Positions 16,265 through 25,525 of a DNA stretch of 64,000 nucleotides are shown piece by piece. The position numbers and the translations under genes are program-made. The stretch covers positions 11,087,501 to 11,151,500 of the forward strand of contig NZ_AP024745.1 in the NCBI RefSeq assembly GCF_019704555.1. Direction: 5' to 3'. Numbering within the stretch: the first letter of the stretch is position 1; each line of letters opens with the position of its first letter. Source of the DNA: Actinoplanes sp. L3-i22 (GTDB taxonomy: Bacteria; Actinomycetota; Actinomycetes; Mycobacteriales; Micromonosporaceae). The notes beneath the pieces were generated by a model. That model ran no database searches and was not told where the DNA came from. It was given only the letters and a program-made list of their open reading frames with translations.

Positions 16265-16849
16265 GTGGACCCTTCCCTGGCCGAGCTGCTCGACGGCATC
16301 GGCCCCCGGTTGCGCCGGATCCGGCAGGACCGCGGCCTGACCCTGGACGACCTGGCCACCGCCACCGGCCTGTCGGTCAGCACGCTCTCCCGGCTGGAGT
16401 CCGGCAAGCGCCGGCCGACGCTCGACCTGCTGATCCCGCTGGCCCGCACCCATCGGCTGGCCCTCGACCACCTGATCGGGGCGCCGAACACCGGCGATCC
16501 CCGCGCGCACCTGACCCCGCACCGCACCGAGCCCCGGACCGGCAATCCCAGCGTGGTGGTGCCGTTGACGACGTACCCCGGACGCCTTCAGGTCTTCAAA
16601 CAGATCCTCGGAACCGGCCGGGACGAGCCGCGACTCGTGTCCCACCCCGGCCACGCCTGGTTCTATGTGCTCTCCGGGCAGGTCCGGCTGCTGCTCGACG
16701 ACCGCGAGCAGCTACTGGGGCCCGGGGACACGGCCGAGTTCGACACCGCCGAGCCGCACTGGTTCGGCCCGGCGGGTGACCGGCCCGCCGAGATCCTGCA
16801 CCTCTACGGCCCGCACGGCGACCGGCCGGTCACCACGTCCACTTCGTGA
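16265..16849 (+). CDS. XRE family regulator with C-terminal cupin domain
   Basis: This 194-residue protein has an N-terminal helix-turn-helix (residues about 14-70; GLTLDDLATATGLSVSTLSRLESGKRRPTLDLLIPLA) and a C-terminal small beta-barrel cupin (about 95-185; HAWFYVLSGQVRLLLDDREQLLGPGDTAEFD, HWFG). This architecture is common in regulators of exporters and amino-acid or polyamine metabolism, where the cupin senses a small ligand. I chose the GTG at 16265 because it leaves the palindrome at 16241-16255 in the promoter; ATGs at 16196 and 16205 would extend the protein by about 20 residues. It probably controls the divergent MFS gene. Its last 20 bases overlap the oxidase gene. Confidence 0.85.
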   Translation: MDPSLAELLDGIGPRLRRIRQDRGLTLDDLATATGLSVSTLSRLESGKRRPTLDLLIPLARTHRLALDHLIGAPNTGDPRAHLTPHRTEPRTGNPSVVVPLTTYPGRLQVFKQILGTGRDEPRLVSHPGHAWFYVLSGQVRLLLDDREQLLGPGDTAEFDTAEPHWFGPAGDRPAEILHLYGPHGDRPVTTSTS

Positions 16850-18968
16850 CCGGCACGCCGTTGCACTTGGCCAGGAAGACCCCGGCCTGATTGTCGGCCG
16901 ACGTCGCGGCCAGGCAGATCGTGGTGTTGCCGACCGGCCGGATCGTGCCGTCGGTGCCGAACTGCCACTTCTGCGCGGCCGAGCCGTTGCAACTGAAGAT
17001 CCAGATCTTCTGACCAAGGGCAAAATTCGACGACGGTACGTCGAGACAGCTCCCCAGCACCCGCAACGTCCCGTCGCTGGTCAGCCGGGTCAGCGCCTGC
17101 GCCTTGGACTTGTTGCAGTTGTAGGTCTGCAGATAGGTCTTCGGCGTCAGCGAGGACGACGGCACGTCGACGCACCGGCCGGTGCTGTTGGTCAGCGGGC
17201 TCATCAGCGGGTTCGGGCCCTTCGCGACCTGGACCATCTTGGCGACCGACGGGACGCCGTCGGTGCCGACGATGAAGAGCATGTAGTAGCCGGGCGGCGC
17301 CACCCCACCGGTCGGCGGCCCGGTCACGGTCAGCGTCGTCCCGGAGACCGAGAAGTTCAGCGGGACGTAGCGTTGCCCCTGGTCCACACTGTGCGTCGCG
17401 TCACCGAGGCCGACCAGCGCGACCTTGCCGACGTTCGCCGCGTCCGGCGAGGTGACGGTGAAGCCGGTGTTGATGCCGACCGTGGCCGGCGCCGCCGAGA
17501 TCACCGGACGGGTCGCGAGGTCGCCGCTGCCGTCCTTCTTGTACAGGTAGGGCGGCGTGAAGTACTCGACGTTCTTCTCCAGATAGCCGGCCGTCACGCA
17601 GACCCCGCAGACCCCGCCACCCCCGGTCATCACCCGGCCGTCCGGCAGCAGCACCGCCGTCGAGTGGTACTGCCGGATCCGGCTCGCACTGGCCAGCACG
17701 GTCCACTGCCCGGTCGCCGGATCCCACCGCTCGGCGGCCGTCGCGGCGTGCGCCAGGTCGACGAACCCGCCGGTCGCAGCGCTGGTCATGCCACCGGTCG
17801 CGAGCACCGAGCCGTCCGCGAGCAGCGTCGCGCTCTGCTGCCGCCGACCGACCGACATGGACCCGCTGGCCACGGTCGACGGGGTGAGCCCGGTCCCCGA
17901 GCTCATCACCACCGAGGTCTTGGTGGGAACCTTCGCCACCCCACCCTCGGTGAGAATGCCCCCGCCGAGCACCAGGGTCTTACCGACGTCGTACGTCGCG
18001 AAACTCCCGTAGTCCCGCGAGATGTTGTCCCGGGTGGTGGTCGCCGTGATCTGCCCGTTCCCGGAGGTCGTGACGGTGTACGCGGTCGGATACGGGCCGT
18101 ACATGGCAAGCCCGGTGTCCGGCCGCGACCCCAGGAACGGATAGAGCCGCGCGTTGTACTTCGTGAACCCGGTCAGCGACCGCAACGCCCCGTCGTTCTG
18201 GTAGACCTCCGCGGTAGCCGGCCCACCCCCGATGATGACCTGCTCGCCGTTGGCGGTCTCGGCCACCGCCGGATACCACCGCCCCGCCGCCATGTCCTTC
18301 CCCCGGCTCCACGTCTCGGACTGCCAGTTGAAGATGTACGTGGTAACCGTCCCGGCCAGGCTCGCGTTCAGATTCCCGCCGGCCACCAGGATGTTGCCGT
18401 TCGACATGTGCGCGAACCCGGCACAGAAGATGTTGTTCCCCTGCAGGTCAACCCGCTTGTTCGTGTTGTCGACCGGATTCCAGACCATCGCCCGGGTGAA
18501 CGTGTGATCCGGATACGACTCCGCGGCGTTGTCCCCCACCGAGTCCCAGATCAACACTTTCCCGTTCGGCAGCACCGCCTCGAACACCGGCACCACCGGC
18601 GTATCGGCAACCGCACTCCACGCCCCGGACACGGCCGGATCCGCTGCCACCTTCGCCTTACTCCGGGTGTTCCCCGGCCGCAACCCGGTCTCCCGCTGGA
18701 TCCGAGCCGCGTTCACCCCGGTCTGCTTCTCGATCTGATCCATCGGCGTCCCCACCAGATCCTGAGCCATGTGCTCAGCAAGATCCGGGTCGCCGGGCTC
18801 CCCTTCCGCATGCTCATGCGGCGCGACCTGCGCAGACCCCGAGTGCTCATGCCCCACGACCGCTTCCCCACCGGTGGCGACGGCCCGCTCGGGCGGCCCA
18901 CTCAAAGCCCCGAAAAGGAATAGGACGGACAACACCCCAAAAACAATAAATCTGCGCCCCGTACGCAT
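16830..18968 (-). CDS. Secreted copper radical oxidase (galactose/glyoxal oxidase-like) with ricin-type lectin tail
   Basis: This 712-residue protein has a signal peptide (RRFIVFGVLSVLFLFGAL), a His/Glu-rich linker, a Kelch beta-propeller, a DUF1929 domain (about 487-580) and a ricin-B-like lectin domain (about 595-712; paired DVPSS blocks, QKWQF, TKWTW). By comparison with galactose oxidase all active-site residues can be placed: Cys182 (IFCAGFAH) for the thioether bond, Tyr232 (GRWYPA), Tyr434-His435 (RQYHS) and His526 (ATHSVDQ). It should therefore oxidise an alcohol or aldehyde to give hydrogen peroxide outside the cell, as Streptomyces GlxA does, although the substrate is unknown. The ATG at 18968 has GGAGG nine bases upstream. 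Its 3' end overlaps the XRE gene by 20 bases. Confidence 0.9.
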   Translation of the reverse strand: MRTGRRFIVFGVLSVLFLFGALSGPPERAVATGGEAVVGHEHSGSAQVAPHEHAEGEPGDPDLAEHMAQDLVGTPMDQIEKQTGVNAARIQRETGLRPGNTRSKAKVAADPAVSGAWSAVADTPVVPVFEAVLPNGKVLIWDSVGDNAAESYPDHTFTRAMVWNPVDNTNKRVDLQGNNIFCAGFAHMSNGNILVAGGNLNASLAGTVTTYIFNWQSETWSRGKDMAAGRWYPAVAETANGEQVIIGGGPATAEVYQNDGALRSLTGFTKYNARLYPFLGSRPDTGLAMYGPYPTAYTVTTSGNGQITATTTRDNISRDYGSFATYDVGKTLVLGGGILTEGGVAKVPTKTSVVMSSGTGLTPSTVASGSMSVGRRQQSATLLADGSVLATGGMTSAATGGFVDLAHAATAAERWDPATGQWTVLASASRIRQYHSTAVLLPDGRVMTGGGGVCGVCVTAGYLEKNVEYFTPPYLYKKDGSGDLATRPVISAAPATVGINTGFTVTSPDAANVGKVALVGLGDATHSVDQGQRYVPLNFSVSGTTLTVTGPPTGGVAPPGYYMLFIVGTDGVPSVAKMVQVAKGPNPLMSPLTNSTGRCVDVPSSSLTPKTYLQTYNCNKSKAQALTRLTSDGTLRVLGSCLDVPSSNFALGQKIWIFSCNGSAAQKWQFGTDGTIRPVGNTTICLAATSADNQAGVFLAKCNGVPVTKWTW

Positions 18969-19013
18969 GCGAGCAGTCCTCCCGCCGGATTCCACGCGGC
19001 GGTCCGCACCCAT

Positions 19014-19675
19014 TCACGGCGCGCAAACATGGCCCGGCAGCAACCGCCCCCAGCCCCACCCACCTCACGTGTCCAGTCCAGTCACACTAACTCGCCACTA
19101 AGTCGTTCCTCAATGTCCAATTCCCGGCAACCATCCCTCAGGCAACCCCCCAACCAGGCAAAACACCCCCCACCCCACCCCCCAAACAACCCCCGTCGCC
19201 CCTTTTATCGCGAAATTCCCCGCCACCCCACCCACCCAAATCCCCACCCCAATTTGACCTTGCAGCCAACAACTCCCCACCAACAAGCCACCCCCCATTC
19301 CCCGCATTCCCCCCACCCCCGCCATCCCCCCACCTCAATACCCGAACCCCCACAATCCCGCCCAACCCAAGGACCAAGCCCCAAGGTCCAACCAGGAGAT
19401 GCAGGAGACGCAGGAGATACAGGCCAGCAAGCCAAACGCGGCACCCAACGGCACAGAACACGGCAGAGTGCGGCCAAGCGCAGTCAGAGCCGGCAGGGGC
19501 CACCTGAGGGCCACAGAAGGCGGTGCTCAGCGGCGACAACTCAGCCAACGACCGCAACCGGGCAAAGAACGAAAGTCACGGGACACAGACACCGAACGTA
19601 CAAAAGCAATTGCTTTAAGCAGAAACCAACCCACCCAGCGCGCCCAGCCGTCGCGGCCGGGAACCGAACCGCTTA
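19014..19675. other. Long non-coding stretch, C-rich and almost G-free on the plus strand
   Basis: No gene is supported in about 660 bases between the oxidase start and the second tRNA repeat. From about 19100 to 19380 the plus strand is dominated by C and A with very few G (runs such as CCCCCCACCCCACCCCCC), so the minus strand is G-rich with many GGG-GGGG runs. From about 19395 the composition returns to normal and includes an ACAG/GCAGGAG-rich patch. The part at 19600-19675 is related to 12440-12560. Confidence 0.7.
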
Positions 19676-19700
19676 GCGCGCCCCGCCGTAACGCGGGGTT

Positions 19701-19774
19701 TCAGGGGGCTCGGCCCCCTGAGCAAAATGCGAAGAGGGGCCCCGGTCCGCGCTTTCCGCGGACAGGGACCCCTG
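19701..19774 (-). terminator. Tandem terminator hairpins behind tRNA-fMet copy 2
   Basis: Same pair of hairpins as at 12587-12660, at the matching offset, on the minus strand after the tRNA. Confidence 0.7.
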
Positions 19775-19782
19775 CCATCTCG

Positions 19783-19856
19783 TAGCGGGGACAGGATTTG
19801 AACCTGCGACCTCTGGGTTATGAGCCCAGCGAGCTACCGAGCTGCTCCACCCCGCG
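19783..19856 (-). tRNA. Initiator tRNA-Met (CAU), copy 2
   Basis: Identical in all 74 bases to the gene at 12669-12742, with the same unpaired first acceptor position, GGG/CCC anticodon-stem pairs and no encoded CCA. Confidence 0.97.
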
Positions 19857-19929
19857 TCGGTATGGGTAAACACTAGCGCACTCTCCCCGGGGGCCGCAAA
19901 GCAGCCCCCGGGGCAAGCGTTTGTACTGG

Positions 19930-22926
19930 TCAGCCGCCCGTGCTCGGGGTCGGTACGGCGGACGCGGACGGGGCGACGCCGGGTGCCGGGGTGGCTCCGG
20001 TGGCGCCCTGAACCTGTTGGAAACGGGTCATGGCCTCGTCGAGGGCCTTGAGCGCCGTGCCGTAGGCCGCGAAGTCACCGGACTTCTGGGCGGTGCGCAC
20101 GTTCTCGATGGCCTTGTCGACGTCGGCGGCCGCGGCGGCGAGGTCGCTCGGCACGGTCGTGGACGGCGCGGTGGGCTGGGTGGTCGGTGGCGTGGTGCCG
20201 GTGCCGCCCGGGTTGGTGGTGCCGGTGGTGGGCCCCTTGTTGAGCTTGGCCAGGGCTTTCAGGCCGTCGGTGAGGTTGTTCTCCAGCACCACGTTGGAGC
20301 CGTCGCCGTACGACATGAGCACCTTCTGCAGCAACGGCGGCGCGCTGGCCTGGGTGCTCTTCACGTAGACCGGCTCGACGTACAGGATGTTGTCCTTCAG
20401 CGGCAGCGAGATGAGGTTGCCGTAGAGGACGGTGGCCTGGCCGCTCCGGTTCAGGCTGAACAGCTGCTGCGAGATGCTCGCGTTGTTGACCATCAGGCGG
20501 TGCACCTGGACCGGGCCGGGTGTCACCGCGTTGTTGGGCAATTTGAGTACCTGCAGCTGGGGTTCGCCGGCCGCGGTGTACGACCCGGAGATCAGCGCGG
20601 CCATGTTGTCCCGGTTGACCGGGGTGACCCCGGAGGTCAGCTGGAACGTGGTCGCGGTCTGCTCGGGCAGCTTGACGTTCAGGTAGAACGGCGGCTGCTT
20701 GACCCCGCTCTGCGGCGCGTCCGGCGCGTTCGGCACCTGCCAGAAGTCGTCGCCGTTGAAGAACGTCGACGGGTCCTCGACGTGGAACTTGGTGAGCAGG
20801 TTGCGCTGCACCTTGAACATGTCGGCCGGGTACCGGAAGTGCGCGGCCAGGTCGGTCGGGATGTCGGCCTTGGGGACGACCAGGTCGCCACCGAACGCCT
20901 TGTTCCACGCCTTGAGGACCGGGTCCTTGTCGTCGAACTCGTAGAGCTTGACGGTGCCGTCATACGCGTCGACGGTCGCCTTGACCGAGTTGCGCATGTA
21001 GTTGACGTCGTCCCGGGCCAGCGCGAACGACCCGGTCCCGGTGAGCTCGTCCCGGGTCTCGGTGGCCAGGTTGATCTTCTGCGAGTACGGATACGTCGAC
21101 GCCGTGGTGTACCCGTCGAGGATCCACACGATCTTGCCGTCGACGACCGCCGGGTACGGGTCGCCGTCGACCGTGAGGAACGGCGCGACCTTCTCCACCC
21201 GCTCGCGCGGGGTCCGGATGTACATCACCTTCGACGCGGAGTTGACCCGGTCGGAGAGCAGGAAGTTGCTCTCGGTGTTCTTGATCGCGAAGACCAGCCG
21301 GCGGAAGACCGAGCCGATCGAGACGCCGCCCTTGCCGTCGTAGGTGTAGTTGACCTCGGCGTTCTTGTCCTGCTGCTGCGGGCGGTCGAACTCGACGTTC
21401 TTGTTCTTGTCGGTCTGGCCGACGATCGCGTACTCCGTCGACTGCTCGCCGTAGTAGATCCGCGGCTGGTCGGCCTCGAGCTCGTCGGTCGGCGCGGAAC
21501 AGGTGCCGGAGTTGGTGTCACCGAGGAAGCCCGACACGAAGTACGGGTACCCGGTGCCGGCGCACACCTTGTTGGCGGGGGCGGCGACCAGGCCGTACCC
21601 GTGGGTGTAGACGGTGTGCCGGTTCAGCCAGTTCCGCTGCTGGGCGGAGAGCTTGTCGTCGTTGATCTCCCGGGCGCCGACCACGTAGTCGCCGGTCTTG
21701 CCGTCGATCGTGTAGCGGTCGACGTCCAGCTTCTCGCCGAAGTCGTAGAAGCTGCGGGACTGCTGCGACTGGGTGAACGCCTCCGAGACCAGCTGCGGGT
21801 CGATCACCCGGACGTTCTGCGCGCTGGTGTCGTCGGCCAGGTCGGTCGGCGGCGTGGTGGTCCCGTCCGGGTTGGTGGTCGGGGTGTAGTTGCTGGTGTT
21901 CTTGTCCGTGGTGCCCAGGTCGAACGCGGCTCGGGTGGCCTGTATGGCGCGTTCGATGTATGGCCGTTCCTTGTCCGACAGGCTCGGCTTGACCTGGAAA
22001 TTCTGCACCGCGAGCGGGTAGATGCCGCCGATCGCCACGGCCGAGACGGCCAGCAGCGCCAGCGAGACGCCGGGCCAGACCAGGTTCCGCATCACCGCGT
22101 TGGAGAACACGATGATCGCGACGGCGACGACGATCGAGATGTAGGCCAGGATCTCCTTGGCCGGGAGCAGCGCGTTGACGTCGGTGTAGCCGGCGCCGTA
22201 CAGCCCCGGGGAGACGTGCTGCTCGAGCAGCAGGGCCCGCCGGTCCAGCACGTACGCCACCGCCTTGAGCAGCACGAACACCGCGACCAGGGTGGTCAGG
22301 TGGGCCCGTGCGGCGGTGGTCATCCGGTCGCCGACGCCCTGCAGGCGCACCCCGCCGAAGATGTAGTGCACGGCCAGCGCGCCGAGCACCGACAGCACCA
22401 CCGCGGTGAAGCCGACGCCGAGCACGTAGCGCAGCAGCGGGTAGTCGAAGATGTAGAACCCGATGTCCACCTTGAACTGCGGGTCGGTCTGACCGAAGTC
22501 ACCACCGTTGCGGAACAGCATCCAATCGGTCCAGCGGCCCTGCGCGGAGAGCCCCGCGAAGAAGCCGATCACCAGGCTGACCACGGTGATCCAGGTGCCG
22601 AGCCGGGGCGCGAGAACCATCCGGTACCGCTCCAGCGTGGCCTGTTCCGCCGAGTGCGGCCGCAGCAGCGGGCGCAACCGGTAGGCCAGGTACAGGTTGA
22701 CGCCGACCACCAGGGCCATTGCCGCGCCGACCGACAGGAACAGCAGCAACTTGGTGACCAGCACCCCGGAGAAGACCTGGGTGAACTGGACCTCGTTGAA
22801 CCAGAGATAGTCCGTGTACGCGTCGATGCCCCAGCCGAGCAGCGTGAAAAGTATGAAGACCCCGACCAGGACGCCGACGGTGACGCGACCGCGCCGGCTC
22901 ATCCTCGGTAGGGGGCTATTACGCAT
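19930..22926 (-). CDS. UPF0182 family large membrane protein
   Basis: This protein of about 998 residues has seven hydrophobic segments in its first 330 residues (for example VTVGVLVGVFILFTLLGWGI and LLLFLSVGAAMALVVGVNLYLAY), then a large extracytoplasmic domain with the family pattern NFQVKPSLSDKERPYIERAI, LNRHTVYTHGYGLVAAPAN and PRIYYGEQSTEYAIVGQ. The last 100 residues include a Thr/Pro-rich linker and a helix. It is orthologous in order and type to Rv3193c of M. tuberculosis; function unknown. Starts at GTG 22944 and ATG 22902 are also possible; no start has an ideal ribosome binding site. It is oriented with the PDZ protease gene just upstream. Confidence 0.92.
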   Translation of the reverse strand: MRNSPLPRMSRRGRVTVGVLVGVFILFTLLGWGIDAYTDYLWFNEVQFTQVFSGVLVTKLLLFLSVGAAMALVVGVNLYLAYRLRPLLRPHSAEQATLERYRMVLAPRLGTWITVVSLVIGFFAGLSAQGRWTDWMLFRNGGDFGQTDPQFKVDIGFYIFDYPLLRYVLGVGFTAVVLSVLGALAVHYIFGGVRLQGVGDRMTTAARAHLTTLVAVFVLLKAVAYVLDRRALLLEQHVSPGLYGAGYTDVNALLPAKEILAYISIVVAVAIIVFSNAVMRNLVWPGVSLALLAVSAVAIGGIYPLAVQNFQVKPSLSDKERPYIERAIQATRAAFDLGTTDKNTSNYTPTTNPDGTTTPPTDLADDTSAQNVRVIDPQLVSEAFTQSQQSRSFYDFGEKLDVDRYTIDGKTGDYVVGAREINDDKLSAQQRNWLNRHTVYTHGYGLVAAPANKVCAGTGYPYFVSGFLGDTNSGTCSAPTDELEADQPRIYYGEQSTEYAIVGQTDKNKNVEFDRPQQQDKNAEVNYTYDGKGGVSIGSVFRRLVFAIKNTESNFLLSDRVNSASKVMYIRTPRERVEKVAPFLTVDGDPYPAVVDGKIVWILDGYTTASTYPYSQKINLATETRDELTGTGSFALARDDVNYMRNSVKATVDAYDGTVKLYEFDDKDPVLKAWNKAFGGDLVVPKADIPTDLAAHFRYPADMFKVQRNLLTKFHVEDPSTFFNGDDFWQVPNAPDAPQSGVKQPPFYLNVKLPEQTATTFQLTSGVTPVNRDNMAALISGSYTAAGEPQLQVLKLPNNAVTPGPVQVHRLMVNNASISQQLFSLNRSGQATVLYGNLISLPLKDNILYVEPVYVKSTQASAPPLLQKVLMSYGDGSNVVLENNLTDGLKALAKLNKGPTTGTTNPGGTGTTPPTTQPTAPSTTVPSDLAAAAADVDKAIENVRTAQKSGDFAAYGTALKALDEAMTRFQQVQGATGATPAPGVAPSASAVPTPSTGG

Positions 22927-22993
22927 TACCAACGTTGGCTCCACACTTCGTCGGGCGGTGACTCACCTTACGATCTCCGATCACTGCCAGTGG

Positions 22994-24025
22994 TCATGAT
23001 GCCGAGCATGGCGTCGGGGTGCCACCCGACGTGAACGTCTTGAGGGCGGTGAGCGCATCGTCCACGGTGGCCACCTTCGCCATCGGGAGCCCGGGCACGG
23101 CGTTGCGCAGCGCTTCCGCGCAGTTGTCCTTGGGGACCAGGAAGATCTTCGCGCCGGCCTGCTTCGCGCCGTTCAGCTTCTGCGGGATGCCGCCGATCGG
23201 GCCCACGTTGCCGTCGTCGTCGATGGTGCCGGTGCCGGCGATGACCTTGCCACCGGTCAGGTCCTCGTCACGCAGCTTGTCGATGATGCCGAGGCTGAAC
23301 ATCAGGCCGGCGCTCGGCCCGCCGATCTTGTCCAGGTCGATCTTGATGGTGAACGGGTGCGGCTGCTTGGTGTCGATCTCGATGCCGAGCCGCGGCGTCT
23401 TCTTGTCGTCGGCGGCGGCCTTGGTGGTGACCGCCACGGTGCCCGGCTTGTCGGCCCGGGTGTAGCCGACGGTCAGCGCGGTGCCCGCCGGCTGCGCCTT
23501 GACCAGCTCGGTGAGCTGGGCCGGGCCGGCGACCGCGGTGCCGTTGATCGAGGTGATGACGTCGTTCTCCTGGAGCTTGCCGACCGCGGCGCCGTCCGGC
23601 GTGACCTTGCGCACGTACGTCTGCACGGGGTAGCCCAGCTCGCGCAGCGCGACCGTCTCGGCGCTGGTCTGCGAGTCCTTCCACTCCTGCGCGTTCTGCG
23701 CCTGGACCTGCTGCTCGCTGCGGTCCGGCGGGTAGATCAGCTCGCGCGGGACGACCGCGTCCTTGCCGCTCAGCCAGCCCTGGATCGCCTGGACCAGCTC
23801 GACCTTCGACTGCACGTTGACCGTGGTGAGGCGGAGCTCGCCGGCCGACGACGAGGTCTTGGCCCCGGTCACCTGGATCACCTCGGTGCCCTCGGCCGAG
23901 CCGAGCGTGTTCACCGTGGGGCCGGGGGTGAGCACCACGTACGGCAGGTCGGAGATCATGACACCGGCAGCCAGCAGGGCGGTTATCAGGGCGCCCAGGA
24001 TGACGGTGACACCGCGACGTCTCAT
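22994..24025 (-). CDS. PDZ domain and Lon-type serine protease, membrane anchored
   Basis: This 343-residue protein has one N-terminal membrane segment (VTVILGALITALLAAGVMI), a PDZ domain (about 130-205; GKLQENDVITSINGTAV) and a C-terminal Lon protease domain (about 215-335) with catalytic Ser238 (GGPSAG) and Lys283 (GGIPQK), 45 residues apart as expected. It corresponds to YlbL/SdrC-like proteases and to Rv3194c. It probably degrades or processes envelope or membrane-associated proteins outside the membrane. The ATG at 24025 is used; GTG at 24043 is an alternative. It is divergent from the DUF2342 gene, with promoters in about 90 bases. Confidence 0.93.
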   Translation of the reverse strand: MRRRGVTVILGALITALLAAGVMISDLPYVVLTPGPTVNTLGSAEGTEVIQVTGAKTSSSAGELRLTTVNVQSKVELVQAIQGWLSGKDAVVPRELIYPPDRSEQQVQAQNAQEWKDSQTSAETVALRELGYPVQTYVRKVTPDGAAVGKLQENDVITSINGTAVAGPAQLTELVKAQPAGTALTVGYTRADKPGTVAVTTKAAADDKKTPRLGIEIDTKQPHPFTIKIDLDKIGGPSAGLMFSLGIIDKLRDEDLTGGKVIAGTGTIDDDGNVGPIGGIPQKLNGAKQAGAKIFLVPKDNCAEALRNAVPGLPMAKVATVDDALTALKTFTSGGTPTPCSAS

Positions 24026-24115
24026 GCGCGTGAGACTACCCACCCTGTCTGAGTTCTCTCTGAGCTGACACCACCATCAGTCCGCTACGAGCGTTTCGCG
24101 CGTACCGTGGGGGTC

Positions 24116-25369
24116 GTGCCTGATATCCCGTTCGGCTTCTCCCTGCCGGGCGCTCAGCCGCCCGATCCCTCCGATCCGCAGCAGATGCAGCAGTTCATGG
24201 CGCAGCTGCAGCAGATGTTCGCCGCCCCTGGCAGTGGCCCGGTCAACTGGGACCTGGCCCGGCAGGTCGCCGCCAGCCAGCTCTCGGCCAGCGGCGACCC
24301 GGCGGTGAACATGCACGAGCGTCACCAGGTCGAAGAGGCGCTCCACCTCGCCGATCTGTGGCTCGACCCGGTGTGCGCGCTCCCCAGTGGCATCCACAAG
24401 GCGGTCGCCTGGAACCGCAACGAGTGGATCTACAACACTCTCGACGTCTGGAAAAAGCTGTGCGAGCCGATCGCCGGCCGCATGGTGGGCGCCATGGGAG
24501 ACCTGGTGCCCGAGGAGGCCCGGGCCCAGCTCGGCCCGATGCAGTCGATGGTCGCCACGCTCGGCGGCGCGCTCTTCGGCGGCCAGCTCGGCCAGGCGTT
24601 CGGCCAGCTCGCGGCCGAGGTGCTCTCGGCCGGCGACATCGGCCTGCCGCTCGGCCCGGCCGGCACGGCCGCGCTGATCCCGGCCAACATCAAGGCGTAC
24701 GGCGAGGGCCTCGAACTCCCCGAGGACCAGGTCCGGCTGTACGTCGCCCTGCGTGAGGCCGCCCACCAGCGGCTCTTCGGCCACGTCCCGTGGCTCCGCG
24801 CGCACGTGCTGAGCGCCGTCGAGACGTATGCGAACGGCATCACCGTGAACCGGGAGGCGATCGAGGAGGCGATGAGCCGCGTCGACCCGACCGACCCGGA
24901 GTCGATGCAGGCCATGGCGCTGGAGGGGATCTTCACACCGGAGGACACCCCGCAGCAGAAGGCCAGTCTGGCCCGCCTGGAGACGGCGCTCGCGCTGATC
25001 GAGGGCTGGGTCGGCCACATCGTCGACGAGGCCGCCGGTGACCGTCTGCCGTCGGTCGCCGCGCTGGGCGAGGCGTTCCGCCGCCGCCGGGCCGCCGGCG
25101 GTCCGGCCGAGCAGACCTTCGCCGCGCTGGTCGGTCTCGAGCTGCGGCCGCGCCGCCTGCGCGAGGCCGGCGCCCTGTGGTCGGCGGTCGCCGAGCAGCG
25201 GGGCACCGCCGGGCGCGACGCCCTCTGGGACCACCCGGACCTGCTGCCCACCGACGAGGACTTCGCCGACCCGCAGGCGTTCGCCAGTCCCCGGTCGGAC
25301 TGGGACATCAGCGAGCTGGAAGGCCTCGACGGCAATCCCGAACCCGGCCCCGAGACGCCGGAGAAGTAA
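24116..25369 (+). CDS. Zinc-dependent metalloprotease-like DUF2342 protein
   Basis: This 417-residue protein has the DUF2342 pattern: an N-terminal Pro/Gln-rich part (PDIPFGFSLPG), VNWDLARQVAA, the helical block LGGALFGGQLGQAFGQLA, and YVALREAAHQRLFGHVPWLRAHVLSAVE with the REAAHQRLF helix that resembles an H-E-x-x-H zinc site in reverse spacing. It corresponds to Rv3195. Proteolytic activity has not been shown for the family as far as I know. I chose the GTG at 24116 because the protein then begins with PDIPFGFS as in relatives; GTG at 24107 is nine bases upstream. No ribosome binding site stands out. Confidence 0.88.
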   Translation: MPDIPFGFSLPGAQPPDPSDPQQMQQFMAQLQQMFAAPGSGPVNWDLARQVAASQLSASGDPAVNMHERHQVEEALHLADLWLDPVCALPSGIHKAVAWNRNEWIYNTLDVWKKLCEPIAGRMVGAMGDLVPEEARAQLGPMQSMVATLGGALFGGQLGQAFGQLAAEVLSAGDIGLPLGPAGTAALIPANIKAYGEGLELPEDQVRLYVALREAAHQRLFGHVPWLRAHVLSAVETYANGITVNREAIEEAMSRVDPTDPESMQAMALEGIFTPEDTPQQKASLARLETALALIEGWVGHIVDEAAGDRLPSVAALGEAFRRRRAAGGPAEQTFAALVGLELRPRRLREAGALWSAVAEQRGTAGRDALWDHPDLLPTDEDFADPQAFASPRSDWDISELEGLDGNPEPGPETPEK

Positions 25370-25525
25370 CACCCGTTCCTTGATCCCGGGGGCGGCGCTC
25401 TGCGCCGTCCCCGTTCTCTTTCCCGAGGCGCCGGGTCAGCTCTTTCCCGAGGGCGCCGGGTCCGCCGAGCTCCAGGTCACCGATTCGGCGGTACGGCCGG
25501 TGCCGCGTCCCCGGGGCCACGCTGA

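Larger units (their letters stand above)
19676..19870. repeat. Exact 195-bp direct repeat, copy 2 (contains tRNA-fMet)
   Basis: Identical to 12562-12756 at every position and in the same orientation, offset by 7,114 bases. Confidence 0.95.
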
